A stretch of DNA of 64,000 nucleotides, taken from the NCBI RefSeq assembly GCF_025699295.1, contig NZ_JAILWB010000021.1, positions 26,740 through 90,739 on the forward strand, in the 5' to 3' direction. Every line of letters starts with the position of its first letter. Position 1 is the stretch's first letter. Below, piece after piece: positions 21,974 through 30,046 of the stretch. This stretch comes from Hydrogenophaga sp. (GTDB taxonomy: Bacteria > Pseudomonadota > Gammaproteobacteria > Burkholderiales > Burkholderiaceae_C). The notes beneath the pieces were generated by a model. That model was not told the origin of the DNA and did not search any database. It saw only the letters and a list, made by a program, of their open reading frames with translations. The position numbers were made by a program, and so were the translations under genes.

Positions 21974-22318
21974 AACTTGGTCCTTCTGACTGGGTCGCTT
22001 CGATCGGGTTCGAAACGACAAGAGGGTGCACGGATGGGATCGGTGTCGTCGCCTTTTCCACTCACCGCCCCGCGCCTCCAGGGGCGGGGGATACAGCCGG
22101 GCGCGCTCTTCTGATTAACACCAAAGTGCAAGAACAAATGTTATTTTTGACAATTAATGATTTCGTTATATTGCATTTTTCTCGCACGCACCATCGGCTC
22201 CGGGCGGGAGGCGGTCCGCCGCCAGCCCCGGCCGCGCGTCGAGTGTCTGTCCTGATGGCGAAGGAAAAAAGCCCCCGGGGCCGGCCGGAGCGTGCCTGCG
22301 GAGCGGACCGCCGCCGCG
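21974..22318. other. Intergenic region between the winged-helix regulator and the membrane protein
   Basis: 345 bases with no convincing gene. A strongly AT-rich stretch at about 22115-22190 contrasts with the GC-rich surroundings and probably carries the promoter of the winged-helix gene. A TTGACA (22147-22152) is present on the plus strand but lacks a well-spaced -10 and has no gene to serve. The left part holds the leader of the regulator; the right end holds the terminator of the upstream operon. Confidence 0.6.
22263..22291 (-). terminator. Terminator of the GH19/membrane-protein operon
   Basis: Read on the minus strand, a GC-only inverted repeat (GCTCCGG ... CCGGGGGC) is followed at once by TTTTTT. 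It starts 28 bases past the stop of the membrane protein gene, closing the operon. Confidence 0.6.
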
Positions 22319-23380
22319 TCAGGCAGGAGGTGTCGCGGCCTGCGCCTTGTTCTGGCGCATCTCGGGCATCCGGTGCGCCACGTAGGTGCCCGTGCTCAAG
22401 CCCAGCAGGTACAGCAGCTCGGGGCTGAACGTCGGCATCACGAGATCGTCGCTGACGTCGGCCAGGAACACGACGATCAGTGCCACCGTCCAGGCCAGCA
22501 TCTGGAAGCGGTAGATTGAATAGCCCTCGCCGTCCGAGACGAGTTCGCGCACGAACCGTTTCGCGGCCCAGCCGGGTCGCACCGCGGGGCCGGTGGGCGG
22601 GGTGTCGCGGGGCTGGGCGCTCTTGATGTAGGCGTCGCCCACGGCGGTGCCGGCGCTGATGCCCAGCGTGGCCACCAGGGAGCCGTCGATGGTGTTGAAG
22701 TTGCCGGTCACCAGCCAGATCGCGAGAAACGAGCCGAAGATGACGAAAAACCAGAGCGCCAGCTGCACCTTGGCCAGACTGAAGCCGAGCGCGTCGGGCC
22801 CCTGCGTGGAAGGCGTCCTCTCCATGAGCAGATCGGTCTTCGTGGCCAGCGCGCAGAAGAAGACGGCGAACACCAGCAGCACGCACGTGGCCACGGTCAT
22901 CCAGCGCGGGTTGACGACCGTCAGCAGCGCGGGGTGGTCCGGCCGGGAGAACACGGTGTCGAACGGGTCCTGCTGTTCCGGGCCGATGCTGAAGTCCACC
23001 GGGTGCTTCAGGGTCAGCGGGCTGAGTACCCGCATCCACGTGGCCTGGTTTTCAGGCGTGATGCGCAGGTGGAACTGCACCGTGGCGGCACGCAGGTTCA
23101 CGGCCGCCGGGTACAGGCCCTGGAGCGGGAGCCCGTTGATGTACGGCACGAGGCGCCAGGGTGCGTGGCCGGGTGTCATGGCCCACTCGGACAACCCCGC
23201 CACCTGCACCAGCAGGACCCTGTCGGCCTCGAGCTCCCCCTGCAGTTGCACGACCCGCGGGCGCCCGGCGTCGGCCCCCTGCGGCGCGGCCGACTGGGCC
23301 TGCGCCGGCTGGCCGCAGAGACAGGCCAGCAGCCAGAGCAGGGCGGGAAGCACCTGCCCGAGGCGGGGGGCGGCCTTCAT
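22319..23380 (-). CDS. Membrane protein of unknown function with secreted N-terminal domain
   Basis: 353 residues. A signal peptide (MKAAPRLGQVLPALLWLLACLCGQ...) is followed by ~135 residues of predicted extracytoplasmic beta-rich sequence, then membrane segments near residues 170-190, 220-242, 305-325 and a weak one near 335 (WMTVATCVLLVFAVFFCALA; LALWFFVIFGSFLAIWLVTG). The segment DGSLVATLGISAGTAVGDAYI between them is reminiscent of other poorly described bacterial membrane proteins. The start overlaps the GH19 stop by ATGA, so the two are coupled. I cannot assign a function; with a lysozyme-like partner a holin- or spanin-like role is conceivable but unproven. Confidence 0.75.
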   Translation of the reverse strand: MKAAPRLGQVLPALLWLLACLCGQPAQAQSAAPQGADAGRPRVVQLQGELEADRVLLVQVAGLSEWAMTPGHAPWRLVPYINGLPLQGLYPAAVNLRAATVQFHLRITPENQATWMRVLSPLTLKHPVDFSIGPEQQDPFDTVFSRPDHPALLTVVNPRWMTVATCVLLVFAVFFCALATKTDLLMERTPSTQGPDALGFSLAKVQLALWFFVIFGSFLAIWLVTGNFNTIDGSLVATLGISAGTAVGDAYIKSAQPRDTPPTGPAVRPGWAAKRFVRELVSDGEGYSIYRFQMLAWTVALIVVFLADVSDDLVMPTFSPELLYLLGLSTGTYVAHRMPEMRQNKAQAATPPA

Positions 23381-24039
23381 GACACCCCCGGCGCGCCCGT
23401 CGCACCCAGCAGGGTCCGGGCACGTCGCCACAAGGCCTCGCGGTGGTCCTGACCGATCAGGTCGCCATTGATGGCCACCGTCAACCGCTGGAAGGCCGCG
23501 GGCGTGGCCTCGTCGGCGTCGGCGTTGCCACGGATGCGCTGCCAGTACCAGCCAGCCGCGCGGGCGGCCGCAACGGGCTCGAACAGCCGATCGGGCTGGT
23601 TCACCAGATCGAGCCCCAGGGCATCGCCGGCCTCGGTGTACAGCGCGCGGCCGGTCAGCTGCACCAGCCCGCGGCCCCGGAAACGCCACCCGTCGCCGCT
23701 GGCCTGCGCGCCGTTGCCCAGGCGGCTGGCGTAGACCAGGTTGGCCAGTGCTTCGGGCTGGTGTTCGTACTGGCTGGCATCCTGCCGGCCTTCGGGGGCG
23801 TCCGGGGGCAGGTAGAAGTGGCGCGGCCAGACGGCTGTCAGGCGCGCGGCGCTGTAGTTGAGGTTTTCCACCAGCCGCGCCAGGCCGTCAGATTCGTGGA
23901 CGATCTGCGCCAGGAACGCGGCCTGCCGCGCGGCCGTGTCGATCTGGAACTCGCTCATCGCCGCGGTGATCGGTTGCAGCCATGGCGCCACGGCGTCCAC
24001 GGGCCGTTCGGTCAGCGCGGCAAGGTCGTTGGCGTTCAT
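23377..24039 (-). CDS. Glycoside hydrolase family 19 (chitinase/endolysin-like)
   Basis: 220 residues. The catalytic glutamate motif is in LAQIVHESDGLARLVENLNYSA (near residue 48), then QYEHQPEALANLVYASRLGNG and the family block GWRFRGRGLVQLTGRALY near residue 115. Family 19 in bacteria covers chitinases and phage-type endolysins acting on peptidoglycan. No signal peptide. The chosen ATG has GGTGA five bases upstream; a GTG at 24048 is an alternative. It follows the downstream paralogue by 12 bases. No phage structural or packaging genes are near, so it is not obviously prophage remnant. Confidence 0.85.
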   Translation of the reverse strand: MNANDLAALTERPVDAVAPWLQPITAAMSEFQIDTAARQAAFLAQIVHESDGLARLVENLNYSAARLTAVWPRHFYLPPDAPEGRQDASQYEHQPEALANLVYASRLGNGAQASGDGWRFRGRGLVQLTGRALYTEAGDALGLDLVNQPDRLFEPVAAARAAGWYWQRIRGNADADEATPAAFQRLTVAINGDLIGQDHREALWRRARTLLGATGAPGVS

Positions 24040-24051
24040 GCCGGTCACCGG

Positions 24052-25548
24052 TCAGTTCTGCGTGGTCGCGTCGCCACCGGCACTGGCGCCGGCCTCGGCC
24101 ACGGCGCTGTCGTCGCCAGCGAGCGCAAGGTACTGGCCTGGGTAGTACTTGGTCAGCCACATCTGGGCCAGCTGGCTGCGCGTGATGGGCTTGAAGTAGT
24201 AGTTGATCGGCACGCCGATGCCGCCCGCACGCGCCCGGTCGACGTAGTTGTCGAACGCGGTCATCAGCGAGTCGATGTTGAGCATGCGCACTTTCTGGCC
24301 CTGGATTTCACCGAGTTTGCCGATCACGGCGTTCACGGTGGCTTTCTTGAGGTCCACCAGGTCCTGCCCGGTTCGCGCGGCCGTGGCCGCGGCCTGGGCC
24401 GACTGCAGCTCGCCGCTGTTGGCGTTGGCCAGGGCCGTGAGCGCCGCCATGGTCCCGCCTTCTCCTTCCTCGGCGGCAAAGGCGCGCACGGCGGTCTGCA
24501 CGTCGACACCCTCGATGCCCAGGATCACGCCCGAGGTGAGCACCGTGACGTGCGAGGTGATGTCCTGGCGACTCAGAAGGGACTTGCTGGAGGACGCCGT
24601 GTCGTCGTCCTCGCCCAGTCCGCCGGCCGAGGACCGCCACCAGGAGTCCTGCTCGACCTGGGCCTGGAGCACGGATTCGTCGGCCTCCATGTCCTGGCTG
24701 GTCTCTGTCTTTTCCTTGCGCAGCACGTGCACCATGCCGACGAAGCTGGAGCCGTAAGTGGCGCCGGAGATGATGCTGAGCGATTTCTCGCTCGCGGAAC
24801 CTTCCTCCCTGGCCACGCGCGCCATGAACGCGCGGTCCATCTTGATCTTGTCCTGGTCGCTCGGAAACAGCTGGTTCCACACGCGAATTGCCTTGTCCAC
24901 GTCCAGCACCAGCGGGGCCAGCACCGTTGCCTGGCGGTGCGTGCAGTTGGCCGTGAGCACCAGCGTGCCCTCGACCTTGTGCCGCTGGCGCTGGTGGTTG
25001 ATCTGCTTGACGGCGGAATCGGCCAGCTCGACCGATCCCTGCGTGCCGCCCAGTGCGCCCGATGCGCTGATGAACTGGCGAATGGTGCTGACCGTGTTCT
25101 CGGCGTTCTGCTTGTTCTCGTCGAAGGAAAAGTACTGGGCATCCATCGTGAGCGTGTCGGCCGCCAGAGGCAGGGCCTTGGGAACGGTGCGGTTGAAATC
25201 GATCGGGCTCTCCAGGCTGGCGTTGACCTGCTGCACCTTGGCGCGCAGGGGCTGCATCTTGAGTTCCTGCTCGATGCGTGTCGTGGCGTAGGCGGTGGCC
25301 GCCTTGTCCAGCTCGGTGTCGACATCGTGGATCCGGGCCACCAGGTCCTTGGGGTCGATGTTCATGTTGATCAGCTCGTCGGCCGTCATCTGCAGGCTGT
25401 GCTTGAGCGAGATGAACGAATTGAGCGTGTCCTGCGCCGCGTCGATGGGCGTCTGCACGGCCGCCATGGCCAGCAGGTTGTCCATGGCGGCCGGGTGCAC
25501 GATGCTGCCGAGCACGAGCGAAGGCGAGTAGGGAATGGTGGAGGGCAT
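24052..25548 (-). CDS. Protein of unknown family, paralogue A
   Basis: 498 residues; I do not recognise the family. It aligns along its whole length with the next gene upstream; the first ~120 residues are roughly two thirds identical by eye (shared IPYSPSLVLG, PAAMDNLLA, ATAYATTR, EQELKMQPLRA). Other shared blocks: MDAQ-FSFDEN, LAP--LDVDKAIRVWN, GSSFVGMVHVL, QDITSHVT, and near the C-terminus GVPINYY-KPITRSQLAQMW. No signal peptide or membrane helix. An acidic/Ser-rich insert (GEDDDTASSS near residue 320) is specific to this copy. GGGAG lies six bases before the ATG. A soluble, largely helical protein seems likely. Confidence 0.8.
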   Translation of the reverse strand: MPSTIPYSPSLVLGSIVHPAAMDNLLAMAAVQTPIDAAQDTLNSFISLKHSLQMTADELINMNIDPKDLVARIHDVDTELDKAATAYATTRIEQELKMQPLRAKVQQVNASLESPIDFNRTVPKALPLAADTLTMDAQYFSFDENKQNAENTVSTIRQFISASGALGGTQGSVELADSAVKQINHQRQRHKVEGTLVLTANCTHRQATVLAPLVLDVDKAIRVWNQLFPSDQDKIKMDRAFMARVAREEGSASEKSLSIISGATYGSSFVGMVHVLRKEKTETSQDMEADESVLQAQVEQDSWWRSSAGGLGEDDDTASSSKSLLSRQDITSHVTVLTSGVILGIEGVDVQTAVRAFAAEEGEGGTMAALTALANANSGELQSAQAAATAARTGQDLVDLKKATVNAVIGKLGEIQGQKVRMLNIDSLMTAFDNYVDRARAGGIGVPINYYFKPITRSQLAQMWLTKYYPGQYLALAGDDSAVAEAGASAGGDATTQN

Positions 25549-25604
25549 GGGATGCTCCCGGAAGGTTCGGAGGAGGGTTCAGGGAATCTGCGGTGCCATG
25601 TGCT

Positions 25605-27113
25605 TCATTGCGAAGCCGCTGCATCGCCGCTGGCCTCGGGCTTGGGCGGAGCCACCCGCACGGTGTCGTCGCCCGAGATGCCCAGGAATTTGTTGGGGTA
25701 GTACTTGCCGACCCACATCTGCGCGAGCTGGCTGCGCGTGATCGGCTTGGTGTAGTAGTTGATCGGGACCCCGATCCTGACGTTCTCGTCCGTGCCCGTG
25801 GCGGCCTTCACGTAGTCCTCGAACGCGACCATCATCGACGCGATGTCCAGCATCTTGTTCTGGCCATCGTCCAGGGCCGCCAGACCCTGCATCACGCTGG
25901 TGATGGCGGCGGTCTTGAGCTGCACGAATTCGCCCTTGGCGCGCGCGGCGATCGCCGATTGCTGCACCGTCACGTTTTCCGACGCCGTGTAGTCCGAGAG
26001 CTTGAGCAGGTCGGTCATCATGGCGTTCGGGTCGAAGTTGGCGAACTGCTTGACGCCGATGGACACCTGGTTCGACTTCAGTGTCGGGATGTAGCCGGCG
26101 GTGATCAGGGTGACGTGCGAGGTGATGTCCTGCGTGCTCAGCAGGGCCTTGATGTCCTTGCCGACGTTCTTGTCGATGCCGAAACCGCCCTTGAGTCCGG
26201 CCTTGGCCACGCCCAGGGACAGCTTGAACTGCAGGTCCCTGGCCCGGGACTCGACGTCCTGGCTGCTCTGGGTGTCCTGTGTCTGCAGGACGTGCACCAT
26301 GCCCACGAAGCTGGAGCCGAGCGTTGTGCCGGAGACGATGTGGAACGACTTCTCCGCGCCCGTGCCGACCTGCTCGGCAATCTGCTGCATGGCCACCGGG
26401 TCCAGGGCGATCTTGTCCTTGGCGTCCGGAAACATGCGGTTCCAGGCCCGCACCGCCTTGTCCACGTCGATGTAGAAGGGTGCGAGGACCTGCGCTTCCT
26501 TGTGCGTGCAGGACGCCGTGACCACCAGGGTGCCGGCGATCCTGTGCAGTTGCCGTTGCTTGTTCACCTGGCTGACCGCGGTCTTGGCCATCTCGAACGA
26601 GGCGCCGCTGCCCAGGATGGAGGTGGATGCACTGACGTACGACTTGATGTTGGAGAGCGTGTTGCTGTCGCTCTCGTCGTTCTCGTCGAACGAGAAGAAC
26701 TGCGCGTCCATCTTGAGTGAATCGGCCGCCAGCGGCATGGACTTGATCTTTGTGCGGTTGTAGTCAACCGGGCTTTCAATGCTGGAGTTGACCACCCGTG
26801 TTCGGGCGCGCAGGGGCTGCATCTTGAGTTCCTGCTCCAGCCGCGTCGTGGCGTAGGCCGTGGCGGCGCGGTCCACGTCGGCATCGACGTCGTGCATCTT
26901 CTTCAGCAGGTCCCTCGGGTTGATGTCCATGTTGATGAGTTCCTGCGCCGTCATCTCCAGGCTGCGCTTCATCGCGATGAACGAGTTGAGGGTTTCCTGC
27001 GCCGCGTCGATGGGCGCCTGGGCCGCCGAGATGGCCAGCAGGTTGTCCATCGCGGCCGGGTCGACGATGGCGCCGAGCACCAGGGACGGCGAGTAGGGAA
27101 TGGGCGTGGGCAT
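25605..27113 (-). CDS. Protein of unknown family, paralogue B
   Basis: 502 residues and the sister of the downstream gene, 56 bases away. It has an AGGAG site seven bases from its ATG, so it should be well translated. Shared landmarks include PAAMDNLLAI at residue ~20, MDAQFFSFDEN near 130, CTHKEAQVLAPFYIDVDKAVRAWNRMFPDAKDKI near 200, LGSSFVGMVHVLQ near 270, LSTQDITSHVTLITAGY near 330 and GVPINYYTKPITRSQLAQMW near 455. It lacks the acidic insert of copy A. No signal sequence, membrane helix or known enzymatic motif is visible. Conservation of both copies in tandem suggests a heteromeric or two-component function. Confidence 0.8.
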   Translation of the reverse strand: MPTPIPYSPSLVLGAIVDPAAMDNLLAISAAQAPIDAAQETLNSFIAMKRSLEMTAQELINMDINPRDLLKKMHDVDADVDRAATAYATTRLEQELKMQPLRARTRVVNSSIESPVDYNRTKIKSMPLAADSLKMDAQFFSFDENDESDSNTLSNIKSYVSASTSILGSGASFEMAKTAVSQVNKQRQLHRIAGTLVVTASCTHKEAQVLAPFYIDVDKAVRAWNRMFPDAKDKIALDPVAMQQIAEQVGTGAEKSFHIVSGTTLGSSFVGMVHVLQTQDTQSSQDVESRARDLQFKLSLGVAKAGLKGGFGIDKNVGKDIKALLSTQDITSHVTLITAGYIPTLKSNQVSIGVKQFANFDPNAMMTDLLKLSDYTASENVTVQQSAIAARAKGEFVQLKTAAITSVMQGLAALDDGQNKMLDIASMMVAFEDYVKAATGTDENVRIGVPINYYTKPITRSQLAQMWVGKYYPNKFLGISGDDTVRVAPPKPEASGDAAASQ

Positions 27114-27167
27114 GGTCGAACTCCTGTGGGTTCCTTGGGTGGGGCGCGCGGGACGCGTGAAGCGCTG

Positions 27168-27413
27168 TCACAGGGAAGCGCGGGAGGCGCCGCCGTTGCG
27201 CGTGGCCTGGCAATACGCCAGTTGCGCGCCGTTGTGCACGCCCAGCTTGCGGCGCAGGTTGTCGCGGTGGGTGTTCACCGTGTACGGGCTGATGTTGAGT
27301 TCGCGGGCGATCTGCTTGGACGTCAGGCCGCGGGCGATGAAGTCGAGAATCTCGGTTTCTCTCACGGTCAGTGCCGTGTCGCTGCAATGGAGGTGTGCGT
27401 GTGGGTCTGTCAT
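27168..27413 (-). CDS. Stand-alone LuxR/GerE-type DNA-binding protein
   Basis: 81 residues from an ATG with AGGGA eight bases upstream. Almost the entire protein is a GerE helix-turn-helix: LTVRETEILDFIARGLTSKQIARELNISPYTVNTHRDNLRRKLGV. There is no receiver or autoinducer domain. It is the first gene of the minus-strand group and precedes paralogue B by 54 bases, so it may be an autoregulated switch for the locus. A longer in-frame reading to 27515 adds only low-complexity residues without a ribosome site. Confidence 0.85.
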   Translation of the reverse strand: MTDPHAHLHCSDTALTVRETEILDFIARGLTSKQIARELNISPYTVNTHRDNLRRKLGVHNGAQLAYCQATRNGGASRASL

Positions 27414-27800
27414 GGGTTCTTTCCCTGTTGGAACGGCGTGCGCGCCGCATGCCCACCCGATCCGGGGTGAAGGTCGTTGGCGGACAGGTGGCTCGTTGCC
27501 CCGGGGCCTGGTCACGTCCGGGGTGGTGACCGTGGTATCGGGACGCGGTCAGTGTGCGGCGCGGGCGGGCGCGCGCCGTGATGGACGAATCAAGAAAATC
27601 TCATGAATCGATGACCTCGCGGAAGCCACCACGCTGTCGTCGACCCAGGGAGAAATGCGGCGTGGCGCGCGCGTCACCGCACCCCTCGTCGCTCATGCGA
27701 CAGGATGCAAGCATCATGCGGGGCTGCGGCCATGGGCCGCGCCATCAGTGGGGTCGCGGGTGTCCCGCGCCACAGAGGCGCGCCGCGCGCTGGCCGGGCC
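27414..27800. other. Gene-free spacer upstream of the LuxR-type gene
   Basis: 387 bases. Open frames here (for example one reading plus from 27554) have Arg/Pro-rich, atypical codon usage and I do not believe them. The half next to 27413 presumably holds the promoter of the LuxR-type/tandem-paralogue operon, but no consensus -35/-10 pair stands out. Confidence 0.5.
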
Positions 27801-28937
27801 TCACATGGACTCGATCAGCATCGCCCGGTAGTCGTCCGCGCTGGCGATGCGCGGGTTGGTCTTGTGGCAGTGGTCGGCCAGCGCGCCGGCGATCACGCGG
27901 TCGAACAGATCGGGCGTCACGCCCATGGCCGCCAGGCCCGTAGGCAGGCCCAGACGCGCGTTCATGTCCCGGATGGCCTCGGGCACGTCGCCGCCACTGG
28001 CCAGGCCCATGGCGTGCGCCATGCGCTGCAGGCGCTGCTCCTTCTGCATCGATTCGGCCTGCGCGTTGAAGCGGATCACGGCCGGCAGGAACACGGCGTT
28101 GAGCGTGCCGTGGTGCAGACGCGGGTTCACGCCGCCCAGACTGTGGCTGAGCGAATGCACGCAGCCCAGGCCCTTCTGGAACGCCATGGCACCCTGCATG
28201 GACGCGCTCATCATGTTCAGGCGCGCGTCGCGGTCCTGGCCGTTCTTCGTGGCGCGCTCGATGTGCGACCAGCCGCGCTGCAGCCCATCGAGGCCGATGC
28301 CGTCGGCCGGCGGGTTGAAGGCCGGCGCCATGAAGGTTTCCATGCAGTGGGCGACGGCATCCATGCCGGTGGCGGCGGTGAGCATGGGCGGCAGGCCCAG
28401 CGTGAGCTCGGGGTCGAGCAGGGCGGTCCGGGGCACCAGGTGCCAGCTGTGGAAGCCGAGCTTGCGCCCGTCGTCCACGATCACGATGGCGCCACGCGCC
28501 ACCTCGCTGCCGGTGCCCGCGGTGGTGGGGATGGCAATCAGCGGCGGCACGCGCTCGGTGATCTTCGGCGATCCGCCCTCGATCGTTGCGTAGGTCTTGA
28601 GCGGGCCCTCGTGCGTGCAGGCGATGGCCACACCCTTGGCGCAGTCGATCGCGCTGCCGCCGCCGAGCGCGATGAGTCCATCGCAGTTCGCCTGGCGGTA
28701 CACCTCGACGGCGGCGCGCACCGCCGCTTCCGTCGGGTTGGACGGCGTCTGGTCGAACACCGCGGGCGAGAGGCCGGGCAGGGCGGCCACCGCCTTGTCG
28801 AGCAGGCCCGCGGCTTTCACGCCCGCGTCGGTGACGATGAGCGGGCGGCCGATGCCCACGCGCTCGCACTCGACCTGCAACTGGGCCAGCGCGCCGAAGT
28901 CGATCAGGATGTTGGTGACGTAAAGAATCTGTGCCAT
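27801..28937 (-). CDS. Iron-containing alcohol dehydrogenase
   Basis: 378 residues with GGAGACACGC before the ATG. The dinucleotide motif ALGGGSAIDCAKGVA is near residue 92, and the Fe-ADH signature IPTTAGTGSEV near residue 137. Metal-binding residues appear in MDAVAHCMET (Asp and His), HSLSHSLGG and HHGTLNAV. Family enzymes oxidise alcohols or reduce aldehydes/ketoacids using NAD(P)H. Divergent from the HSL esterase with 124 bases between. The exact substrate is not evident; the group includes maleylacetate and 4-hydroxybutyrate dehydrogenases. Confidence 0.9.
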   Translation of the reverse strand: MAQILYVTNILIDFGALAQLQVECERVGIGRPLIVTDAGVKAAGLLDKAVAALPGLSPAVFDQTPSNPTEAAVRAAVEVYRQANCDGLIALGGGSAIDCAKGVAIACTHEGPLKTYATIEGGSPKITERVPPLIAIPTTAGTGSEVARGAIVIVDDGRKLGFHSWHLVPRTALLDPELTLGLPPMLTAATGMDAVAHCMETFMAPAFNPPADGIGLDGLQRGWSHIERATKNGQDRDARLNMMSASMQGAMAFQKGLGCVHSLSHSLGGVNPRLHHGTLNAVFLPAVIRFNAQAESMQKEQRLQRMAHAMGLASGGDVPEAIRDMNARLGLPTGLAAMGVTPDLFDRVIAGALADHCHKTNPRIASADDYRAMLIESM

Positions 28938-29061
28938 GCGTGTCTCCGTGATGGTGGCGGGCTCGTGGGCCGCTGGTGGAAAACTATACGGGCCGCCCGT
29001 GCATGTGGCCATGGCACAGGCCCCTGCGACGGTCGCCCAAAAGACAGCCACAATCGAACCC

Positions 29062-30045
29062 ATGGTCAACCCGAACGAGCCCCGCGCATTGCTCACACCC
29101 GCCATGCGGGGTGTGCTGGACCGCATTGCGCGCGCCGGACACCCACCCCTGCACGCACTGTCGCCCGAACAGGCAAAAGCCGCCTACGAAGCCGGCGCGG
29201 GCGTGCTCGAGATACCGCGCCAGCCACTGGACCGCGTGGAAGACCTGCGCATACCCGCGCGCGACGGGCACGTATTGCCCGCGCGCCTGTACGCGCCTGC
29301 CTCGCCGCAGCCGCTGCCGGTGCTGCTGTTCTTCCACGGTGGAGGCTTCACGGTGGGCAGCGTGAACAGCCACGAGGCGCTGTGCCGCCACCTGGCCCAC
29401 CTGGCGGCGTGCGCCGTGGTCTCGGTGGACTACCGGCTCGCGCCCGAGGCGAAGTTTCCGACCGCCGTGCACGACGCCTGGGACAGCCTGGCCTGGTTGC
29501 GCGGGCAGGCCGATGCGCTCGGCCTGGATGGCGCGCGCATCGCCGTGGGTGGCGACAGCGCGGGTGGCACGCTCGCGGCCGTCACCGCCATCGCCGCGCG
29601 CGACGCCGGCTGGCCGCTGGCGCTGCAATGCCTGTTCTATCCCGGCTGCGCGGGACACCAGGACACGGCCTCGCACAAGACCTTCGCGCACGGTTTCCTG
29701 CTGGAGGAGCTCCACATCAGCTACTTCTTCGGCCACTACCTGCGCAGCGAGGCCGACCGCGACGACTGGCGCTTCGCACCGCTCGATGGCGTGGACGAAC
29801 AGGGCCATGTGCGCGAACTCGACGACGTCGCGCCGGCCTGGATCGGCCTGGCCGAGTGCGACCCGCTGACCGACGAAGGCGTGATGTACGCGGACCGCCT
29901 GCGCCACGCCGGTGTGGCGGTGGACCTGGAGATCTACGCCGGCGTGGTCCACGGCTTCATCAACTTCGGTCGCGCCATTCCTGAGGCGATGACCGCCCAC
30001 AACCACGCGGCGCGCGCGCTGCGCCAGGCATTTGGAGACGATTGA
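29062..30045 (+). CDS. Alpha/beta hydrolase, hormone-sensitive lipase type
   Basis: 327 residues. HSL hallmark HGGGFTVGS near residue 94 forms the oxyanion hole; the nucleophile elbow GDSAGG is near residue 171; acid and base are in AECDPLTDEG and VVHGFINF near the C-terminus. The active-site set is complete, so carboxylesterase activity on short acyl esters is expected in the cytoplasm. The next gene begins one base after its stop, indicating an operon with the thioesterase-GNAT fusion. Confidence 0.9.
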   Translation: MVNPNEPRALLTPAMRGVLDRIARAGHPPLHALSPEQAKAAYEAGAGVLEIPRQPLDRVEDLRIPARDGHVLPARLYAPASPQPLPVLLFFHGGGFTVGSVNSHEALCRHLAHLAACAVVSVDYRLAPEAKFPTAVHDAWDSLAWLRGQADALGLDGARIAVGGDSAGGTLAAVTAIAARDAGWPLALQCLFYPGCAGHQDTASHKTFAHGFLLEELHISYFFGHYLRSEADRDDWRFAPLDGVDEQGHVRELDDVAPAWIGLAECDPLTDEGVMYADRLRHAGVAVDLEIYAGVVHGFINFGRAIPEAMTAHNHAARALRQAFGDD

Positions 30046-30046
30046 G

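Noticed and set aside
22147..22152. TTGACA as a promoter on the plus strand
   Set aside because: No -10 with proper spacing and no plus-strand gene follows; it points at the 3' end of a minus-strand gene.
23377..24039. Prophage or tailocin remnant around the GH19 gene
   Set aside because: No terminase, capsid, tail, integrase or attachment-site pattern around it.
23443..25701. A 752-residue plus-strand frame across the paralogue A and GH19 region
   Set aside because: It is antisense to genes with clear homology to each other and to GH19, with Val/Gly/His-rich low-quality sequence; a GC-rich shadow frame.
27554..27943. A 129-residue plus-strand frame between the LuxR-type and Fe-ADH genes
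   Set aside because: Arg/Pro-rich, no ribosome site, overlaps the Fe-ADH 3' end antisense; not a gene.
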